DNA from: Pseudomonas poae
Lineage (GTDB): Bacteria; Pseudomonadota; Gammaproteobacteria; Pseudomonadales; Pseudomonadaceae
DNA: 64,000 nucleotides
Direction: 5' to 3'
Assembly: GCF_001439785.1 (NCBI RefSeq)
Contig: NZ_JYLI01000005.1
Span: forward strand, 248,001 to 312,000
Of this stretch, positions 24,515-34,961 are shown one piece after another. The position numbers and the translations under genes are program-made. Under the pieces are notes generated by a model, which saw only the letters and a program-made list of their open reading frames with translations, had not been told where the DNA came from and searched no databases. Every line of letters begins with the position of its first letter. Position 1 is the first letter of the stretch.

Positions 24515-24652
24515 TTTATGCGTTACGGCCGCATCCTGATCTGTAGTCCGCTAATGCTGCGGGTGCGAAAGCGGTTATCGCCACTTTAATTTGACCCGAG
24601 GCCAGAGACCGAGAAGGTCCATTCCCAGCCTCGCCGGTTTAGCGCGCTCATT

Positions 24653-24693
24653 GCGCTTGGTCTGGAAGTGAATACTGCTTCCAAACCGAGCGC
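24653..24693. terminator. Long hairpin downstream of the hydrolase gene
   Basis: Sixteen-base arms, GCGCTTGGTCTGGAAG and CTTCCAAACCGAGCGC, pair almost fully around a nine-base loop. No clear T run follows. It may end the leftward hydrolase transcript; the rest of 24515-24725 shows nothing recognisable. Confidence 0.5.
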
Positions 24694-24725
24694 CACTCCT
24701 GCCCTTGGCCAGGCATGAACATCTA

Positions 24726-25667
24726 TTAACGAACGTTGACGTCCAGAAACTCACGAATCACCGGAATGATTTCCCGGCTGTGGGTTTCCAGCGCGAAATG
24801 CCCGGTGTCGTAAAAGCGAATATCCGCCTTGGGCAGATCGCGCTTCCACGCCTGCGCCCCGGCCGGCAGGAAGAACGGATCGTTTTTTCCCCACACTGCT
24901 AGCAGTGGCGGCTGGTACTGGCGAAAGTACGCCTGGAACGCGGGGTACATGGCGACGTTCGAGGCGTAATCCAGCAGCAGGTCAAGCTGGATCTGCGCAT
25001 TGCCCGGCTTCACGATCTGCAGCCCTTCCAGCGTGTAGGCGTCTGGCGAAACCGTGCTCTTGTCGGCAACCCCTTCAAGGTATTGCCACTTGATCGAAGC
25101 CGGTGTCGGGAAGTCGTGCAGCGCCTCGCGGTTCTGTTGCGTCGGTGCACGCCAGTATTTCTGGATAGGCGCCCAACTGTCGCCCAGGCCTTCGTCATAC
25201 GCGTTGCCGTTTTGCGAAATGATCGCCGTGACCCGCTCCGGATGGGCGACCGCCAGACGCCATCCCACCGGCGCGCCGTAGTCGTGAACCATCAGCGTGT
25301 ATTTCTGGAGCTTGAGCTGTTCAGTGAACTGGCCGACGGTCTTCGCCAGTTGGCTGAACGTGTAGGGGTAGTCGCCCCGCGCAGGCGCTTCGGTGAAGCC
25401 GAACGCCGGCAGGTCCGGAGCAATCACGTGATAGCGATCGGCGAGTTCGGGAATCAGGTCGCGGAACATGAACGATGAGCCGGCAAAACCATGAAGCAGC
25501 AGCACCGTCGGTGCCGTGGGGTTGCCAGCCTCCCGGTAGAACACTTTCACATCACCCACTTGTTCGTAGCGGTAGTGAACCTGGCGCTCTGCATCTGCAG
25601 CTTGCGCGCCGCCTACCAGCAAAGAAGCCGCAAGCCCGGCGGCGGCGATGGGTTTGGAAGCAGTCAT
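24726..25667 (-). CDS. Exported alpha/beta hydrolase, haloalkane dehalogenase/epoxide hydrolase-like
   Basis: A 313-residue protein with a signal peptide (about 1-23, ending AQA) and an alpha/beta-hydrolase fold: oxyanion HGFAGSS near residue 59, nucleophile Asp129 in VHDYGAPVG, acid near Asp263 in WGKNDPFF, and His290 in TGHFALE. An Asp nucleophile, not Ser, points to haloalkane dehalogenase or epoxide hydrolase chemistry in the periplasm or outside the cell; the substrate is unknown. It is divergent from a CGNR-type regulator with shared operator-like repeats. Confidence 0.8.
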   Translation of the reverse strand: MTASKPIAAAGLAASLLVGGAQAADAERQVHYRYEQVGDVKVFYREAGNPTAPTVLLLHGFAGSSFMFRDLIPELADRYHVIAPDLPAFGFTEAPARGDYPYTFSQLAKTVGQFTEQLKLQKYTLMVHDYGAPVGWRLAVAHPERVTAIISQNGNAYDEGLGDSWAPIQKYWRAPTQQNREALHDFPTPASIKWQYLEGVADKSTVSPDAYTLEGLQIVKPGNAQIQLDLLLDYASNVAMYPAFQAYFRQYQPPLLAVWGKNDPFFLPAGAQAWKRDLPKADIRFYDTGHFALETHSREIIPVIREFLDVNVR

Positions 25668-25679
25668 GGCGATTTCCTT

Positions 25680-25727
25680 GTAACCGTTATATTTGAGATT
25701 TGAAGGTTACGTATAATTTTGGTAACC
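25680..25727. promoter_or_regulatory. Repeated GGTTAC/GTAACC motifs in the hydrolase-regulator divergent promoter
   Basis: GTAACC (25680), GGTTAC (25705) and the palindrome GGTAACC (25721-25727) lie in the 92-bp divergent gap. The last two form GGTTAC-N10-GGTAACC. They are candidate binding sites for the adjacent CGNR zinc-finger protein. Confidence 0.5.
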
Positions 25728-25759
25728 TGTCAAACATATTTTATGAGTTACAGAACATC

Positions 25760-26344
25760 ATGACATCGACCAATACCGCTTCCGGCGCCCTCTTCCTCGC
25801 TGACAACCTCGCCCTCGACTTCATCAACAGCCAGTACGGCGTGGGTGAGCAACTGCATGACTGTCTCAGCGATGATCAAAGCGTGATGAATTGGCTCAAA
25901 ACGGCTGGGCTGTTGCCGCAGAACGCTGAACTGCAAGCATTCGAGGGCTTGCTCGCCGAAGCACGCCAACTGCGTGACGCGGCAAGGGCGCTGGTGAACG
26001 CTGCAATGAATGGCGTTGCGGTGGATCCTGGCGTGATCAACCAGGTGCTTGAGGCGGGTCGCCCGGTCAACAGACTGGAATGGGAGAGCCAGGCGCAGGG
26101 ATATCGGCTGACCGTTCACCGAACGGACAGCACCCCGGCAAGCTTGCTCTGGCCGATAGCCGATGCGTTGGTAAATGTGGTGACGGGCGACAAGTTCGAA
26201 TTCGTGCGTCAATGCGAGGCGCATGACTGCATTCTGCTCTTCCACGACTTGAGCAAATCCCACCGTCGCCGCTGGTGCAGCATGGCGACCTGCGGCAATC
26301 GCATGAAAGTGGCGGCGTTTCGGTCGAGGCAGAAACCGGACTAA
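25760..26344 (+). CDS. CGNR zinc-finger (ABATE-domain) regulator
   Basis: A 194-residue protein. The N-terminal ABATE-type domain (ALFLADNLALDFINSQYG) is followed by a C-terminal CGNR zinc finger: CEAHDC, then WCSMATCGNR, about residues 152-181. Members are presumed DNA-binding regulators, often next to the enzyme gene they control. I chose ATG 25760, since the frame upstream (from 25700) lies in the promoter repeats. It is divergent from the hydrolase. Confidence 0.82.
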   Translation: MTSTNTASGALFLADNLALDFINSQYGVGEQLHDCLSDDQSVMNWLKTAGLLPQNAELQAFEGLLAEARQLRDAARALVNAAMNGVAVDPGVINQVLEAGRPVNRLEWESQAQGYRLTVHRTDSTPASLLWPIADALVNVVTGDKFEFVRQCEAHDCILLFHDLSKSHRRRWCSMATCGNRMKVAAFRSRQKPD

Positions 26345-26522
26345 GCGCCAGAAAAGGGAGCGGCGCAGTTGAACAAGTGCGCCGTCTTCCTTTTGTGTTT
26401 TACCTGGCCGTTTGCAACCTGCGAACCCCCGACCTCGCGTGTTAACCTTGCGCCCATCGCAATAAATGCTGGGCCAAGCGCCCCTTTGCCCCACCACTTT
26501 CAACGAATTTGCCTACTATCCA

Positions 26523-29114
26523 ATGAGTAAAAACAGCTCCGATCTGTCTTCCCACACCCCAATGATGCAGCAGTACTGGCGCCTGAAAAACCAGCACCCT
26601 GATCAGTTGATGTTCTATCGCATGGGCGACTTCTACGAGATTTTCTACGAAGACGCGAAGAAGGCCGCCAAGCTGCTGGACATTACGCTGACCGCGCGCG
26701 GGCAATCGGCGGGGCAGTCGATTCCGATGTGCGGGATTCCTTACCATTCGTTGGAAGGTTATCTGGTCAAGTTGGTCAAGCTGGGCGAGTCGGTGGTCAT
26801 TTGCGAGCAGATCGGCGATCCGGCCACCAGTAAAGGCCCGGTGGAACGCCAGGTAGTGCGCATTATTACGCCGGGCACGGTGAGTGATGAGGCGCTGCTG
26901 GATGAGCGGCGCGATAACCTGATCGCTGCGGTGCTGGGTGACGAGCGTCTGTTCGGGCTTTCGGTACTGGATATCACCAGCGGCAATTTCAGCGTGCTGG
27001 AGATCAAGGGCTGGGAGAACCTGCTGGCGGAGCTTGAGCGTATCAATCCGGTGGAGTTGCTGATCCCGGATGATTGGCCCAAAGACTTGCCAGCGGAAAA
27101 GCGCCGTGGGACCAAGCGTCGCGCGCCGTGGGATTTTGAGCGTGACTCGGCGCTGAAAAGCCTGTGCCAGCAATTCTCGGTGCAGGACCTTAAAGGCTTC
27201 GGCTGTGAAACCCTGACACTCGCCATTGGTGCGGCCGGCTGTCTGCTCAGCTACGCCAAAGAAACCCAGCGCACTGCCCTGCCGCACTTGCGCAGCCTGC
27301 GTCATGAGCGGCTGGACGATACCGTGGTGCTCGATGGCGCCAGCCGTCGCAACCTTGAACTGGACACCAACCTCAGCGGCGGGCGTGACAACACCCTGCA
27401 ATCGGTGGTCGACCGTTGCCAGACCGCCATGGGCAGCCGCTTGCTGACCCGCTGGTTGAACCGTCCGCTGCGGGATTTGAGCGTGCTGCAAGCGCGGCAG
27501 ACGTCCATCACCTGCCTGCTGGACGGTTATCGCTTCGAAAAGCTGCAGCCGCAACTCAAGGAAATCGGAGATATCGAGCGCATTCTGGCGCGGATCGGCC
27601 TGCGTAATGCGCGGCCCCGTGACCTGGCTCGACTGCGTGACGCCTTGGGCGCGCTGCCGCAGTTGCAGGCGGCGATGACTGAACTGGACACGCCGCACCT
27701 GCAACAGTTGGCGGTGACGGCAGGTACGTACCCGGATCTGGCCGCGTTGCTGGAAAAGGCCATCATCGACAACCCGCCCGCCATCATCCGTGACGGTGGC
27801 GTACTCAAGACCGGCTACGACAGCGAGCTGGACGAGCTGCAATCCTTGAGCGAAAACGCCGGTCAGTTCCTGATCGATCTGGAGGCCCGCGAAAAAGCGC
27901 GCACGGGCCTGGCCAACCTGAAAGTCGGCTACAACCGTGTGCACGGCTACTTTATCGAGTTGCCAAGCAAGCAGGCCGAGTTGGCCCCCATCGACTATCA
28001 GCGTCGCCAGACCCTTAAAGGGGCCGAGCGCTTTATCACGCCTGAGCTCAAGGAATTCGAAGACAAGGCACTGTCGGCCAAGAGCCGCGCCTTGGCACGG
28101 GAAAAGATGCTTTATGAAGCCCTGCTCGAAGACCTGATCAGCCGCCTGGCGCCCCTGCAAGACACTGCCGCCGCCCTGGCGGAGCTGGATGTGCTGAGCA
28201 ACCTGGCCGAGCGTGCGCTGAACCTGGATTTGAACTGCCCGCGTTTTGTCAGCGAGCCGTGCATGCGCATCGTGCAGGGTCGCCATCCGGTGGTGGAGCA
28301 GGTGTTGACCACGCCGTTCGTGGCCAACGATCTGGCGCTGGACGACGATACCCGTATGCTGGTGATCACCGGTCCCAACATGGGTGGTAAATCCACCTAC
28401 ATGCGTCAGACCGCGTTGATTGTATTGCTGGCGCATATCGGCAGCTTTGTGCCGGCGGCCAGTTGCGAGCTGTCCCTGGTGGACCGTATTTTCACGCGAA
28501 TCGGTTCCAGCGACGACCTGGCCGGTGGCCGTTCGACCTTTATGGTGGAAATGAGCGAAACGGCGAACATTCTGCATAACGCCACCGAGCGCAGCCTGGT
28601 GCTGATGGACGAAGTGGGTCGCGGCACGAGCACCTTCGACGGCCTGTCCCTGGCCTGGGCGGCGGCCGAGCGCCTGGCGCACCTGCGGGCGTATACGCTG
28701 TTTGCCACCCACTATTTCGAGCTGACGGTATTGCCGGAAAGCGAGCCGTTGGTGGCCAACGTGCATCTGAATGCCACCGAGCACAATGAGCGCATCGTGT
28801 TCCTGCACCATGTGCTGCCAGGCCCCGCCAGCCAGAGTTATGGCCTGGCCGTGGCGCAACTGGCCGGCGTGCCGGGCGACGTGATCACCCGGGCCCGCGA
28901 GCACCTCAGTCGCCTGGAAACCACGGCGCTGCCCCATGAAAACGTGGTGGTCAGCCCCGCCAAAGCCAGCAAAAAGCCCTCTGCGCCGCATCAGAGCGAC
29001 ATGTTCGCCAGTCTGCCCCATCCGGTGCTGGACGAACTGGCCAAGATGGACCTGGATGATCTGACGCCGCGCAAAGCGCTCGAAATGTTATATGCACTGA
29101 AGACTCGGATATAA
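26523..29114 (+). CDS. mutS: DNA mismatch repair protein MutS
   Basis: An 863-residue MutS. The mismatch-reading Phe37-Tyr-Glu39 lies in [10 protein letters not shown]; the ATPase has Walker [10 protein letters not shown] (from residue 617) and Walker [17 protein letters not shown]. It recognises base mismatches and recruits MutL. The start ATG 26523 fits family length; the frame is open further upstream without homology. mutS is a known boundary of tailocin loci in fluorescent pseudomonads, with cinA-recA on the other side. Confidence 0.98.
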   Translation: MSKNSSDLSSHTPMMQQYWRLKNQHPDQLMFYRMGDFYEIFYEDAKKAAKLLDITLTARGQSAGQSIPMCGIPYHSLEGYLVKLVKLGESVVICEQIGDPATSKGPVERQVVRIITPGTVSDEALLDERRDNLIAAVLGDERLFGLSVLDITSGNFSVLEIKGWENLLAELERINPVELLIPDDWPKDLPAEKRRGTKRRAPWDFERDSALKSLCQQFSVQDLKGFGCETLTLAIGAAGCLLSYAKETQRTALPHLRSLRHERLDDTVVLDGASRRNLELDTNLSGGRDNTLQSVVDRCQTAMGSRLLTRWLNRPLRDLSVLQARQTSITCLLDGYRFEKLQPQLKEIGDIERILARIGLRNARPRDLARLRDALGALPQLQAAMTELDTPHLQQLAVTAGTYPDLAALLEKAIIDNPPAIIRDGGVLKTGYDSELDELQSLSENAGQFLIDLEAREKARTGLANLKVGYNRVHGYFIELPSKQAELAPIDYQRRQTLKGAERFITPELKEFEDKALSAKSRALAREKMLYEALLEDLISRLAPLQDTAAALAELDVLSNLAERALNLDLNCPRFVSEPCMRIVQGRHPVVEQVLTTPFVANDLALDDDTRMLVITGPNMGGKSTYMRQTALIVLLAHIGSFVPAASCELSLVDRIFTRIGSSDDLAGGRSTFMVEMSETANILHNATERSLVLMDEVGRGTSTFDGLSLAWAAAERLAHLRAYTLFATHYFELTVLPESEPLVANVHLNATEHNERIVFLHHVLPGPASQSYGLAVAQLAGVPGDVITRAREHLSRLETTALPHENVVVSPAKASKKPSAPHQSDMFASLPHPVLDELAKMDLDDLTPRKALEMLYALKTRI

Positions 29115-29256
29115 CGCAGACGCTTGCAAGCTGGTAGACTCTCGCGCGGTTTGGGATGCTGCAGGCTCTTAGCCTGGCCTGCAGACTATCGCTCCCGAAC
29201 CTCGCGAGCCCCGCCACAAGGGGTTTCGCTGCCGCCGCCTGAGGAGAGAATTAGAA

Positions 29257-29580
29257 ATGACCTTCGTCGTCACCGACAACTGCATCAAGTGCAAGTACAC
29301 CGACTGCGTAGAAGTATGTCCGGTGGACTGCTTCTACGAAGGCCCGAACTTCCTGGTCATCCACCCGGACGAGTGCATCGACTGCGCCCTGTGCGAGCCT
29401 GAATGCCCGGCCGTGGCGATTTTCTCCGAGGATGAAATTCCGGCAGGTATGGAAAACTTCATTCAGTTGAACGTCGAGCTGGCGGAAGTCTGGCCAAACA
29501 TCACCGAAAAGAAAGACTCGTTGCCGGACGCGGCCGAGTGGGATGGCAAGCCAGGCAAGATCGAGCACCTGGAGCGCTGA
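29257..29580 (+). CDS. fdxA: 7Fe-8S ferredoxin I
   Basis: A 107-residue ferredoxin. Cys9, Cys17 and Cys50 suit a 3Fe-4S cluster; Cys21, Cys40, Cys43 and Cys46 suit a 4Fe-4S cluster, with the Azotobacter FdI-type C-terminal extension. GAGGAG precedes the start. It follows mutS by 142 bp and precedes rsmZ, the conserved Pseudomonas order. Confidence 0.96.
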   Translation: MTFVVTDNCIKCKYTDCVEVCPVDCFYEGPNFLVIHPDECIDCALCEPECPAVAIFSEDEIPAGMENFIQLNVELAEVWPNITEKKDSLPDAAEWDGKPGKIEHLER

Positions 29581-29601
29581 AACGCGCCGCTGCCCCAATA
29601 G

Positions 29602-29626
29602 AAAAGGCCCTTCGCGGGCCTTTTTT
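29602..29626 (+). terminator. fdxA terminator
   Basis: AAGGCCC-TTCGC-GGGCCTT followed by TTTT, 22 bases after the fdxA stop. Confidence 0.9.
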
Positions 29627-29663
29627 GCATTCCAGGGAAAGGTATTTCACTTTTCTGCAGGCG

Positions 29664-29796
29664 AAAAAAAGGGGCGGTATGACCCGCCCACATTTCTTCC
29701 CTGTCCCTGTATTCCTTTTTCATCGTCCTGATGAATCGCATCCTGCGACGTTCCTTCAAACCACCGTTCCTTGATGGCCGTGTCATTCCGTGGACA
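29664..29796 (-). ncRNA. rsmZ: RsmZ small regulatory RNA
   Basis: The minus strand carries a transcript of about 133 nt with eight GGA motifs, several in AGGA loops (GCAGGATGC, TCAGGACGATGA), starting near TGTCCACGG and ending in the terminator GGGCGGGT-CAT-ACCGCCCC-T7. The order, loops and 5' segment match RsmZ of fluorescent pseudomonads, which titrates RsmA/RsmE and relieves translational repression of secondary metabolism and exoproducts. A promoter is visible: TTGAAC, 16 bases, TAACAT. A GacA box lies about 175 bp upstream. Confidence 0.93.
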
Positions 29797-29968
29797 CAGG
29801 GCTGATGTTAAAGAGTTCCAAGGGATGTTCAACTGGATGCTACGAAGACACTGGCAGCCCCCTGAACGTTCGCCGCCATAAATAATTGTTATATTTCAAA
29901 AGGATAGAAAGATCCTGCAGCGATTCGAGCCGTACGCGTCGAGCTAAAAAACCAAACACTTACGGAAA

Positions 29969-29986
29969 AGTAAGCCAATGCTTACA
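29969..29986 (-). promoter_or_regulatory. GacA upstream activating sequence of rsmZ
   Basis: AGTAAGCCAATGCTTACA matches the TGTAAG-N6-CTTACA consensus at 11 of 12 fixed positions, about 175-190 bp before the rsmZ start, the usual distance. It lies next to the mrp gene. The rest of the 29797-30050 gap shows nothing else. Confidence 0.88.
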
Positions 29987-30050
29987 CCAGCCATTGCGTA
30001 AAAGCGTAACGGTCGGCTTGAAGCGCAATGTTGCAGGCGCAAGCATGCAC

Positions 30051-31145
30051 TCAGTCGTCGCTGACCGTAATGGTCGGCATCGCCGGCGCTGCCGCTTCCT
30101 GCAATACGATGCGCGCACCGACGTGGCGCGCCAGCTCCTGATAAACCATGGCAATCTGGCCATCGGGTTCAGCCGCCACGGTGGGTTTGCCGCCGTCGGC
30201 CTGCTCGCGAATGCTCATCGACAGCGGCAACGAGGCCAGCAATTCGACGCCGTATTGGCTCGCCAGTTTCTCACCGCCGCCCTCGCCAAACAGATGCTCG
30301 GCATGCCCGCAGTTGGAACAGATGTGCACGGCCATGTTTTCCACCACACCCAGTACCGGGATATTGACCTTGCGGAACATCTCCACGCCCTTCCTGGCGT
30401 CAAGCAGCGCCAGGTCCTGGGGCGTGGTGACGATGACCGAGCCGGCCACCGGGACTTTCTGCGCCAGGGTCAACTGGATATCGCCGGTGCCGGGCGGCAT
30501 GTCGATCACGAGGTAGTCCAGGTCGCCCCAGGCGGTCTGGGTGACCAGTTGCAACAGCGCGCCGGACACCATCGGCCCGCGCCACACCATCGGCGTGTTG
30601 TCGTCGGTGAGAAACGCCATGGACATGACTTCCACACCCAGGGACTCGATCGGCACGAACCATTTCTGGTCCTTGACCTTCGGCCGCGTGCCTTCGGCGA
30701 TGCCGAACATCACGCCCTGGCTGGGGCCATAGATATCGGCATCAAGAATGCCCACTCGAGCCCCCTCGCGCGCCAGTGCCAGCGCCAGGTTGGCGGCCGT
30801 GGTGGACTTGCCCACACCGCCCTTGCCGGACGCCACCGCGATCACATTCTTGACGTTTGCCAGGCCGGGGATCTGCGCCTGGGCCTTGTGCGCTGCAATC
30901 ACGCACTGAATATCGACCGTTGCCGAGCGCACGCCGTCCAGGCCTTCGATGGCCATTTGCAGCATCTGCGCCCAGCCGCGCTTGAACAGGCCTGCGGCAT
31001 AGCCCAATTCCAACTGGACGGTGACCTGGTCACCCTGGACCTCGATGGCGCGTACGCATCCGGCACTCACCGGGTCCTGGTTCAAGTAGGGGTCGGTGTA
31101 CTGGCGAAGAACGGCTTCCACCGCTGCGCGATTGACGGCGCTCAT
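30051..31145 (-). CDS. apbC: Iron-sulphur cluster carrier Mrp/ApbC
   Basis: A 364-residue Mrp/NBP35-family P-loop ATPase: N-terminal MIP18 (DUF59) domain (about 1-85), deviant Walker A GKGGVGKST near residue 107, and the cluster-binding CSNCG near residue 285. It loads Fe-S clusters into target enzymes. GGGAG precedes ATG 31145. It is divergent from metG, as in many gamma-proteobacteria. Confidence 0.95.
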   Translation of the reverse strand: MSAVNRAAVEAVLRQYTDPYLNQDPVSAGCVRAIEVQGDQVTVQLELGYAAGLFKRGWAQMLQMAIEGLDGVRSATVDIQCVIAAHKAQAQIPGLANVKNVIAVASGKGGVGKSTTAANLALALAREGARVGILDADIYGPSQGVMFGIAEGTRPKVKDQKWFVPIESLGVEVMSMAFLTDDNTPMVWRGPMVSGALLQLVTQTAWGDLDYLVIDMPPGTGDIQLTLAQKVPVAGSVIVTTPQDLALLDARKGVEMFRKVNIPVLGVVENMAVHICSNCGHAEHLFGEGGGEKLASQYGVELLASLPLSMSIREQADGGKPTVAAEPDGQIAMVYQELARHVGARIVLQEAAAPAMPTITVSDD

Positions 31146-31316
31146 GGGCAACTCCCGAAAAAAAACTGACTGAAACAGGCGGCTATCCTAACCGTTCCGG
31201 CCGCTCAGGGCATGCTTTCGGCTGCGCACAAAACACTGAAACGGCGCCACGGGGTGAAATAAATTGCCCGGCGCTTTATAGTGGCCGACCTCCGTTTCAT
31301 CAAGTAGCCGAGCCCC

Positions 31317-33368
31317 ATGTCCGAGCCACGCAAGATCCTCGTCACCAGCGCCCTGCCCTATGCCAATGGTTCCATCCATCTTGGCCATATGCTTGAGTAC
31401 ATCCAGACCGATATGTGGGTGCGCTTCCAGAAGCATCGCGGCAATCAATGCATTTATGTCTGCGCGGACGACGCCCACGGTTCGGCCATCATGTTGCGCG
31501 CCGAAAAGGAAGGGATCACCCCGGAACAACTGATCGCCAACGTACAGGCTGAACACAGCGCCGACTTTGCCGAGTTCCTGGTCGATTTCGACAACTTCCA
31601 CTCGACCCACTCCGAAGAAAACCGTGAGCTGTCGAGCCAGATCTACACGCGGCTGCGTGATGCCGGGCACATTGATACGCGCTCGATCACCCAGTATTTC
31701 GACCCGGAAAAGAAAATGTTCCTGGCCGACCGCTTCATCAAGGGCACCTGCCCCAAATGCGGCACCGACGACCAGTACGGTGACAACTGCGAGAAGTGCG
31801 GCGCCACCTATGCACCGACCGACCTGAAGAATCCGAAGTCGGCCATCTCCGGCGCCACGCCGGTGCTCAAGGACTCGCAACACTTCTTCTTCAAGCTCCC
31901 GGATTTCCAGCAGATGCTGCAGACCTGGACGCGCAGCGGCACCCTGCAGGATGCCGTCGCCAACAAGATTGCCGAATGGCTGGATGCAGGCCTGCAACAG
32001 TGGGACATTTCCCGCGATGCGCCGTATTTCGGGTTCGAGATTCCGGGCGAGCCGGGCAAGTATTTCTACGTGTGGCTGGACGCGCCAATTGGCTACATGG
32101 CCAGCTTCAAGAACCTGTGCGACCGTACGCCCGGGCTGGACTTCGATGCCTTCTGGGCCAAGGATTCCACCGCCGAGTTGTACCACTTCATCGGCAAGGA
32201 CATCGTCAACTTCCACGCCCTCTTCTGGCCGGCGATGCTCGAAGGCTCGGGCTACCGCAAGCCGACCGGCATTGCCGTGCACGGCTACCTGACCGTCAAT
32301 GGCCAGAAAATGTCCAAATCCCGTGGCACCTTTATCAAGGCGCGTACCTACCTGGACCACCTGTCGCCGGAATACCTGCGCTATTACTACGCCTCCAAAC
32401 TGGGCCGTGGCGTCGACGACCTCGACTTGAACCTGGAAGACTTCGTACAGAAGGTCAACTCCGACCTGGTAGGCAAAGTCGTCAACATCGCCAGCCGCTG
32501 CGCCGGGTTCATCCACAAGGGCAACGCCGGTGTCATGGTGGCAGACAATGCCGCGCCGGAGCTGACCGAGGCTTTCCTGGCCGCTGCACCAGGCATCGCC
32601 GACGCTTATGAAGCCCGCGACTTCGCCCGCGCCATGCGCGAAATCATGGGCCTGGCCGACCGCGCCAATGCGTGGATCGCCGACAAGGCACCGTGGTCGC
32701 TGAACAAGCAGGAAGGCAAGGAAGCCGAGGTGCAGGCGATCTGCGCCACCGGCGTCAACCTGTTCCGCCAATTGGTGATCTTCCTCAAGCCGGTGCTGCC
32801 ATTGCTGGCGGCCGACGCCGAGGCGTTCCTCAACGTCGCTCCGTTGACCTGGAACGATCACGCCACACTGCTTGTTAATCATCAGTTGAACGCGTTCAAG
32901 CCGCTGATGACTCGCATCGATCCAGTGAAAGTCCAGGCCATGACCGACGCCTCGAAGGAAGACCTCATCGCCAGCCAGACCGATACCGGAGCCGCAGCGC
33001 CTGCCGGCAACGGCGAGCTGACCAAAGACCCGCTGTCGCCGGAAATCGACTTCGACACCTTTGCCGCCGTGGACCTGCGTGTGGCACTGATTATCAAGGC
33101 CGAAGCCGTGGAAGGCGCCGACAAACTGCTGCGCCTGACACTGGACCTGGGTGGCGAACAGCGCAACGTGTTCTCCGGCATCAAGAGCGCGTACCCGGAC
33201 CCGTCCAAGCTGGATGGACGCCTGACCATGATGATCGCCAACCTCAAGCCGCGAAAAATGAAGTTCGGCATCTCGGAGGGCATGGTGATGGCTGCCGGTC
33301 CTGGCGGTGAGGAAATCTACCTGCTGAGCCCTGACAGCGGCGCCAAGCCGGGTCAGCGCATCAAGTAG
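31317..33368 (+). CDS. metG: Methionyl-tRNA synthetase
   Basis: A 683-residue class I synthetase: HIGH-type motif (SIHLGHML), the zinc knuckle [18 protein letters not shown] (about 144-161), KMSKSRGT (about 331), and a C-terminal EMAP II/Trbp111-like tRNA-binding domain (about 575-683) used for dimerisation. It charges tRNA-Met. Confidence 0.98.
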   Translation: MSEPRKILVTSALPYANGSIHLGHMLEYIQTDMWVRFQKHRGNQCIYVCADDAHGSAIMLRAEKEGITPEQLIANVQAEHSADFAEFLVDFDNFHSTHSEENRELSSQIYTRLRDAGHIDTRSITQYFDPEKKMFLADRFIKGTCPKCGTDDQYGDNCEKCGATYAPTDLKNPKSAISGATPVLKDSQHFFFKLPDFQQMLQTWTRSGTLQDAVANKIAEWLDAGLQQWDISRDAPYFGFEIPGEPGKYFYVWLDAPIGYMASFKNLCDRTPGLDFDAFWAKDSTAELYHFIGKDIVNFHALFWPAMLEGSGYRKPTGIAVHGYLTVNGQKMSKSRGTFIKARTYLDHLSPEYLRYYYASKLGRGVDDLDLNLEDFVQKVNSDLVGKVVNIASRCAGFIHKGNAGVMVADNAAPELTEAFLAAAPGIADAYEARDFARAMREIMGLADRANAWIADKAPWSLNKQEGKEAEVQAICATGVNLFRQLVIFLKPVLPLLAADAEAFLNVAPLTWNDHATLLVNHQLNAFKPLMTRIDPVKVQAMTDASKEDLIASQTDTGAAAPAGNGELTKDPLSPEIDFDTFAAVDLRVALIIKAEAVEGADKLLRLTLDLGGEQRNVFSGIKSAYPDPSKLDGRLTMMIANLKPRKMKFGISEGMVMAAGPGGEEIYLLSPDSGAKPGQRIK

Positions 33369-33409
33369 TGGCAACTGTAGAGCAGCCGTAACCAACCGGG
33401 TTTCAACGC

Positions 33410-34192
33410 ATGAGCCTGATTCAACGTATCGACGCGCTGTTACCGCAGACCCAATGCGGCAAGTGCGGACACCCGGGCTGCAAGCCTTACGCCGAGGGCA
33501 TCGCCTTGGGCGAGGCGATCAACAAGTGCCCGCCCGGCGGGCAGGAGACCGTCGTCGGGCTGGCGCACCTGCTGAATGTGCCAGTGCTGGATCTGGACAC
33601 GACACGTGGCGAGGCACCTGCACAGGTTGCCTACATCCGCGAAGCCGAGTGCATCGGATGTACCAAGTGCATTCAGGCGTGCCCGGTGGATGCCATTGTC
33701 GGCGCCGCAAAGCTGATGCACAGCGTGATCATCGATGAGTGCACAGGCTGCGACCTGTGCGTTGCGCCCTGCCCGGTCGATTGCATTGAAATGCGTCCCT
33801 TGACCACCGCGCTGCCGATTGTCGGCGACCTCGCCGCCAACGATCATCAACGCCATCTGCGTAGCATCAAGCGCGACCGAGCGCGGCGTCGCTTTGAACA
33901 ACGCAACGCACGCCTGAAGCGCGAAGACACACACAGGATTGCCGAGCGCCTGGCGCGGGTCCAGCGGCCACTCCCGGCCGCCCCCAAACCGATCGATGCC
34001 GCTGAAGCGGCCGTCAAGAAAGCCAAAGTGGGCGTCGCCATGAGTCGCGCGCAGTTGCATAAATCCCTGAAGGCCTTCGGTCACCCGCCGACGTTTGAAC
34101 AGCAGTCACAACTGATCATCCTGCAGCAGCAATTCGAGGCGGCGGAACGCGTACTGGCCGCACTGCTTGCACCCACCTCAACCTCACGCTGA
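33410..34192 (+). CDS. rnfB: RnfB-like ferredoxin protein without membrane anchor
   Basis: A 260-residue protein: 4Fe-4S domain with CGKCGHPGC (about 16-24), then two ferredoxin motifs ([12 protein letters not shown] and [12 protein letters not shown]), then a basic helical C-terminus (about 145-260). RnfB normally begins with a membrane helix; here the protein starts directly with [14 protein letters not shown]. No rnfA, C, D, G or E lies nearby: metG is upstream and nth downstream. It probably passes electrons, but the partner is unknown. Confidence 0.85.
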   Translation: MSLIQRIDALLPQTQCGKCGHPGCKPYAEGIALGEAINKCPPGGQETVVGLAHLLNVPVLDLDTTRGEAPAQVAYIREAECIGCTKCIQACPVDAIVGAAKLMHSVIIDECTGCDLCVAPCPVDCIEMRPLTTALPIVGDLAANDHQRHLRSIKRDRARRRFEQRNARLKREDTHRIAERLARVQRPLPAAPKPIDAAEAAVKKAKVGVAMSRAQLHKSLKAFGHPPTFEQQSQLIILQQQFEAAERVLAALLAPTSTSR

Positions 34193-34215
34193 TCCGAGCA
34201 AGGAACACCCGCCCG

Positions 34216-34854
34216 ATGAACGCCGCCAAACGCCTGGAAATTTTCCGCAGGCTTCACGAAGACAACCCGGAACCCAAGACCGAACTGGCCTACTCATCGC
34301 CATTCGAGTTGCTGATTGCGGTGATTCTCTCGGCGCAGTCCACGGACGTCGGCGTCAACAAGGCCACGGCCAGGCTGTATCCCGTCGCGAACACGCCGGC
34401 AGCGATTCATGCGCTGGGTGTTGAAGGTTTGTCCGAATACATCAAGACCATTGGCTTGTACAACAGCAAGGCAAAAAACGTCATTGAGACCTGTCGGATG
34501 CTGATGGAGCTGCATGGCGGTGAAGTGCCACAAACCCGCGAGGCCCTGGAGGCCCTGCCCGGCGTGGGACGCAAGACTGCCAACGTGGTACTGAACACCG
34601 CGTTCCGGCAACTGACCATGGCGGTGGATACGCATATTTTTCGGGTCAGCAACCGCACTGGCATTGCCCGCGGGAAAAACGTGGTGGAAGTGGAAAAGCA
34701 GCTGATGAAGTTTGTGCCCAGGCAGTATCTGCTCGATTCTCATCACTGGCTGATCCTGCACGGTCGCTATGTCTGCCAGGCACGCAAGCCCCGTTGCGGC
34801 AGCTGTCGCATCGAAGACCTGTGTGAGTACAAAGAAAAAACCTCCGACGATTGA
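34216..34854 (+). CDS. nth: Endonuclease III
   Basis: A 212-residue DNA glycosylase/AP lyase of base-excision repair. The helix-hairpin-helix LPGVGRKTANVVL contains the catalytic Lys; the catalytic Asp is in VDTHIFRV; the 4Fe-4S Cys pattern is CQARKPRCGSCRIEDLC. It starts 23 bases after the rnfB stop, the order seen at the end of rnf operons. Confidence 0.97.
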   Translation: MNAAKRLEIFRRLHEDNPEPKTELAYSSPFELLIAVILSAQSTDVGVNKATARLYPVANTPAAIHALGVEGLSEYIKTIGLYNSKAKNVIETCRMLMELHGGEVPQTREALEALPGVGRKTANVVLNTAFRQLTMAVDTHIFRVSNRTGIARGKNVVEVEKQLMKFVPRQYLLDSHHWLILHGRYVCQARKPRCGSCRIEDLCEYKEKTSDD

Positions 34855-34961
34855 GCAATCATTGCTTTTATCGATTCGACGATTGAAAAAATCTTTTTTA
34901 CCCGCCCGTGGATTATCGTTATAAGGAGCGCCAACGGCAGTCTTAGCCCGGAGTTAACTTT

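Noticed and set aside
26442..29021. An 859-codon open frame antisense to mutS
   Set aside because: It mirrors mutS codon by codon in high-GC DNA; no recognisable domain, no ribosome site. Similar antisense frames over metG, argG, glpD and the tail genes were dropped for the same reason.
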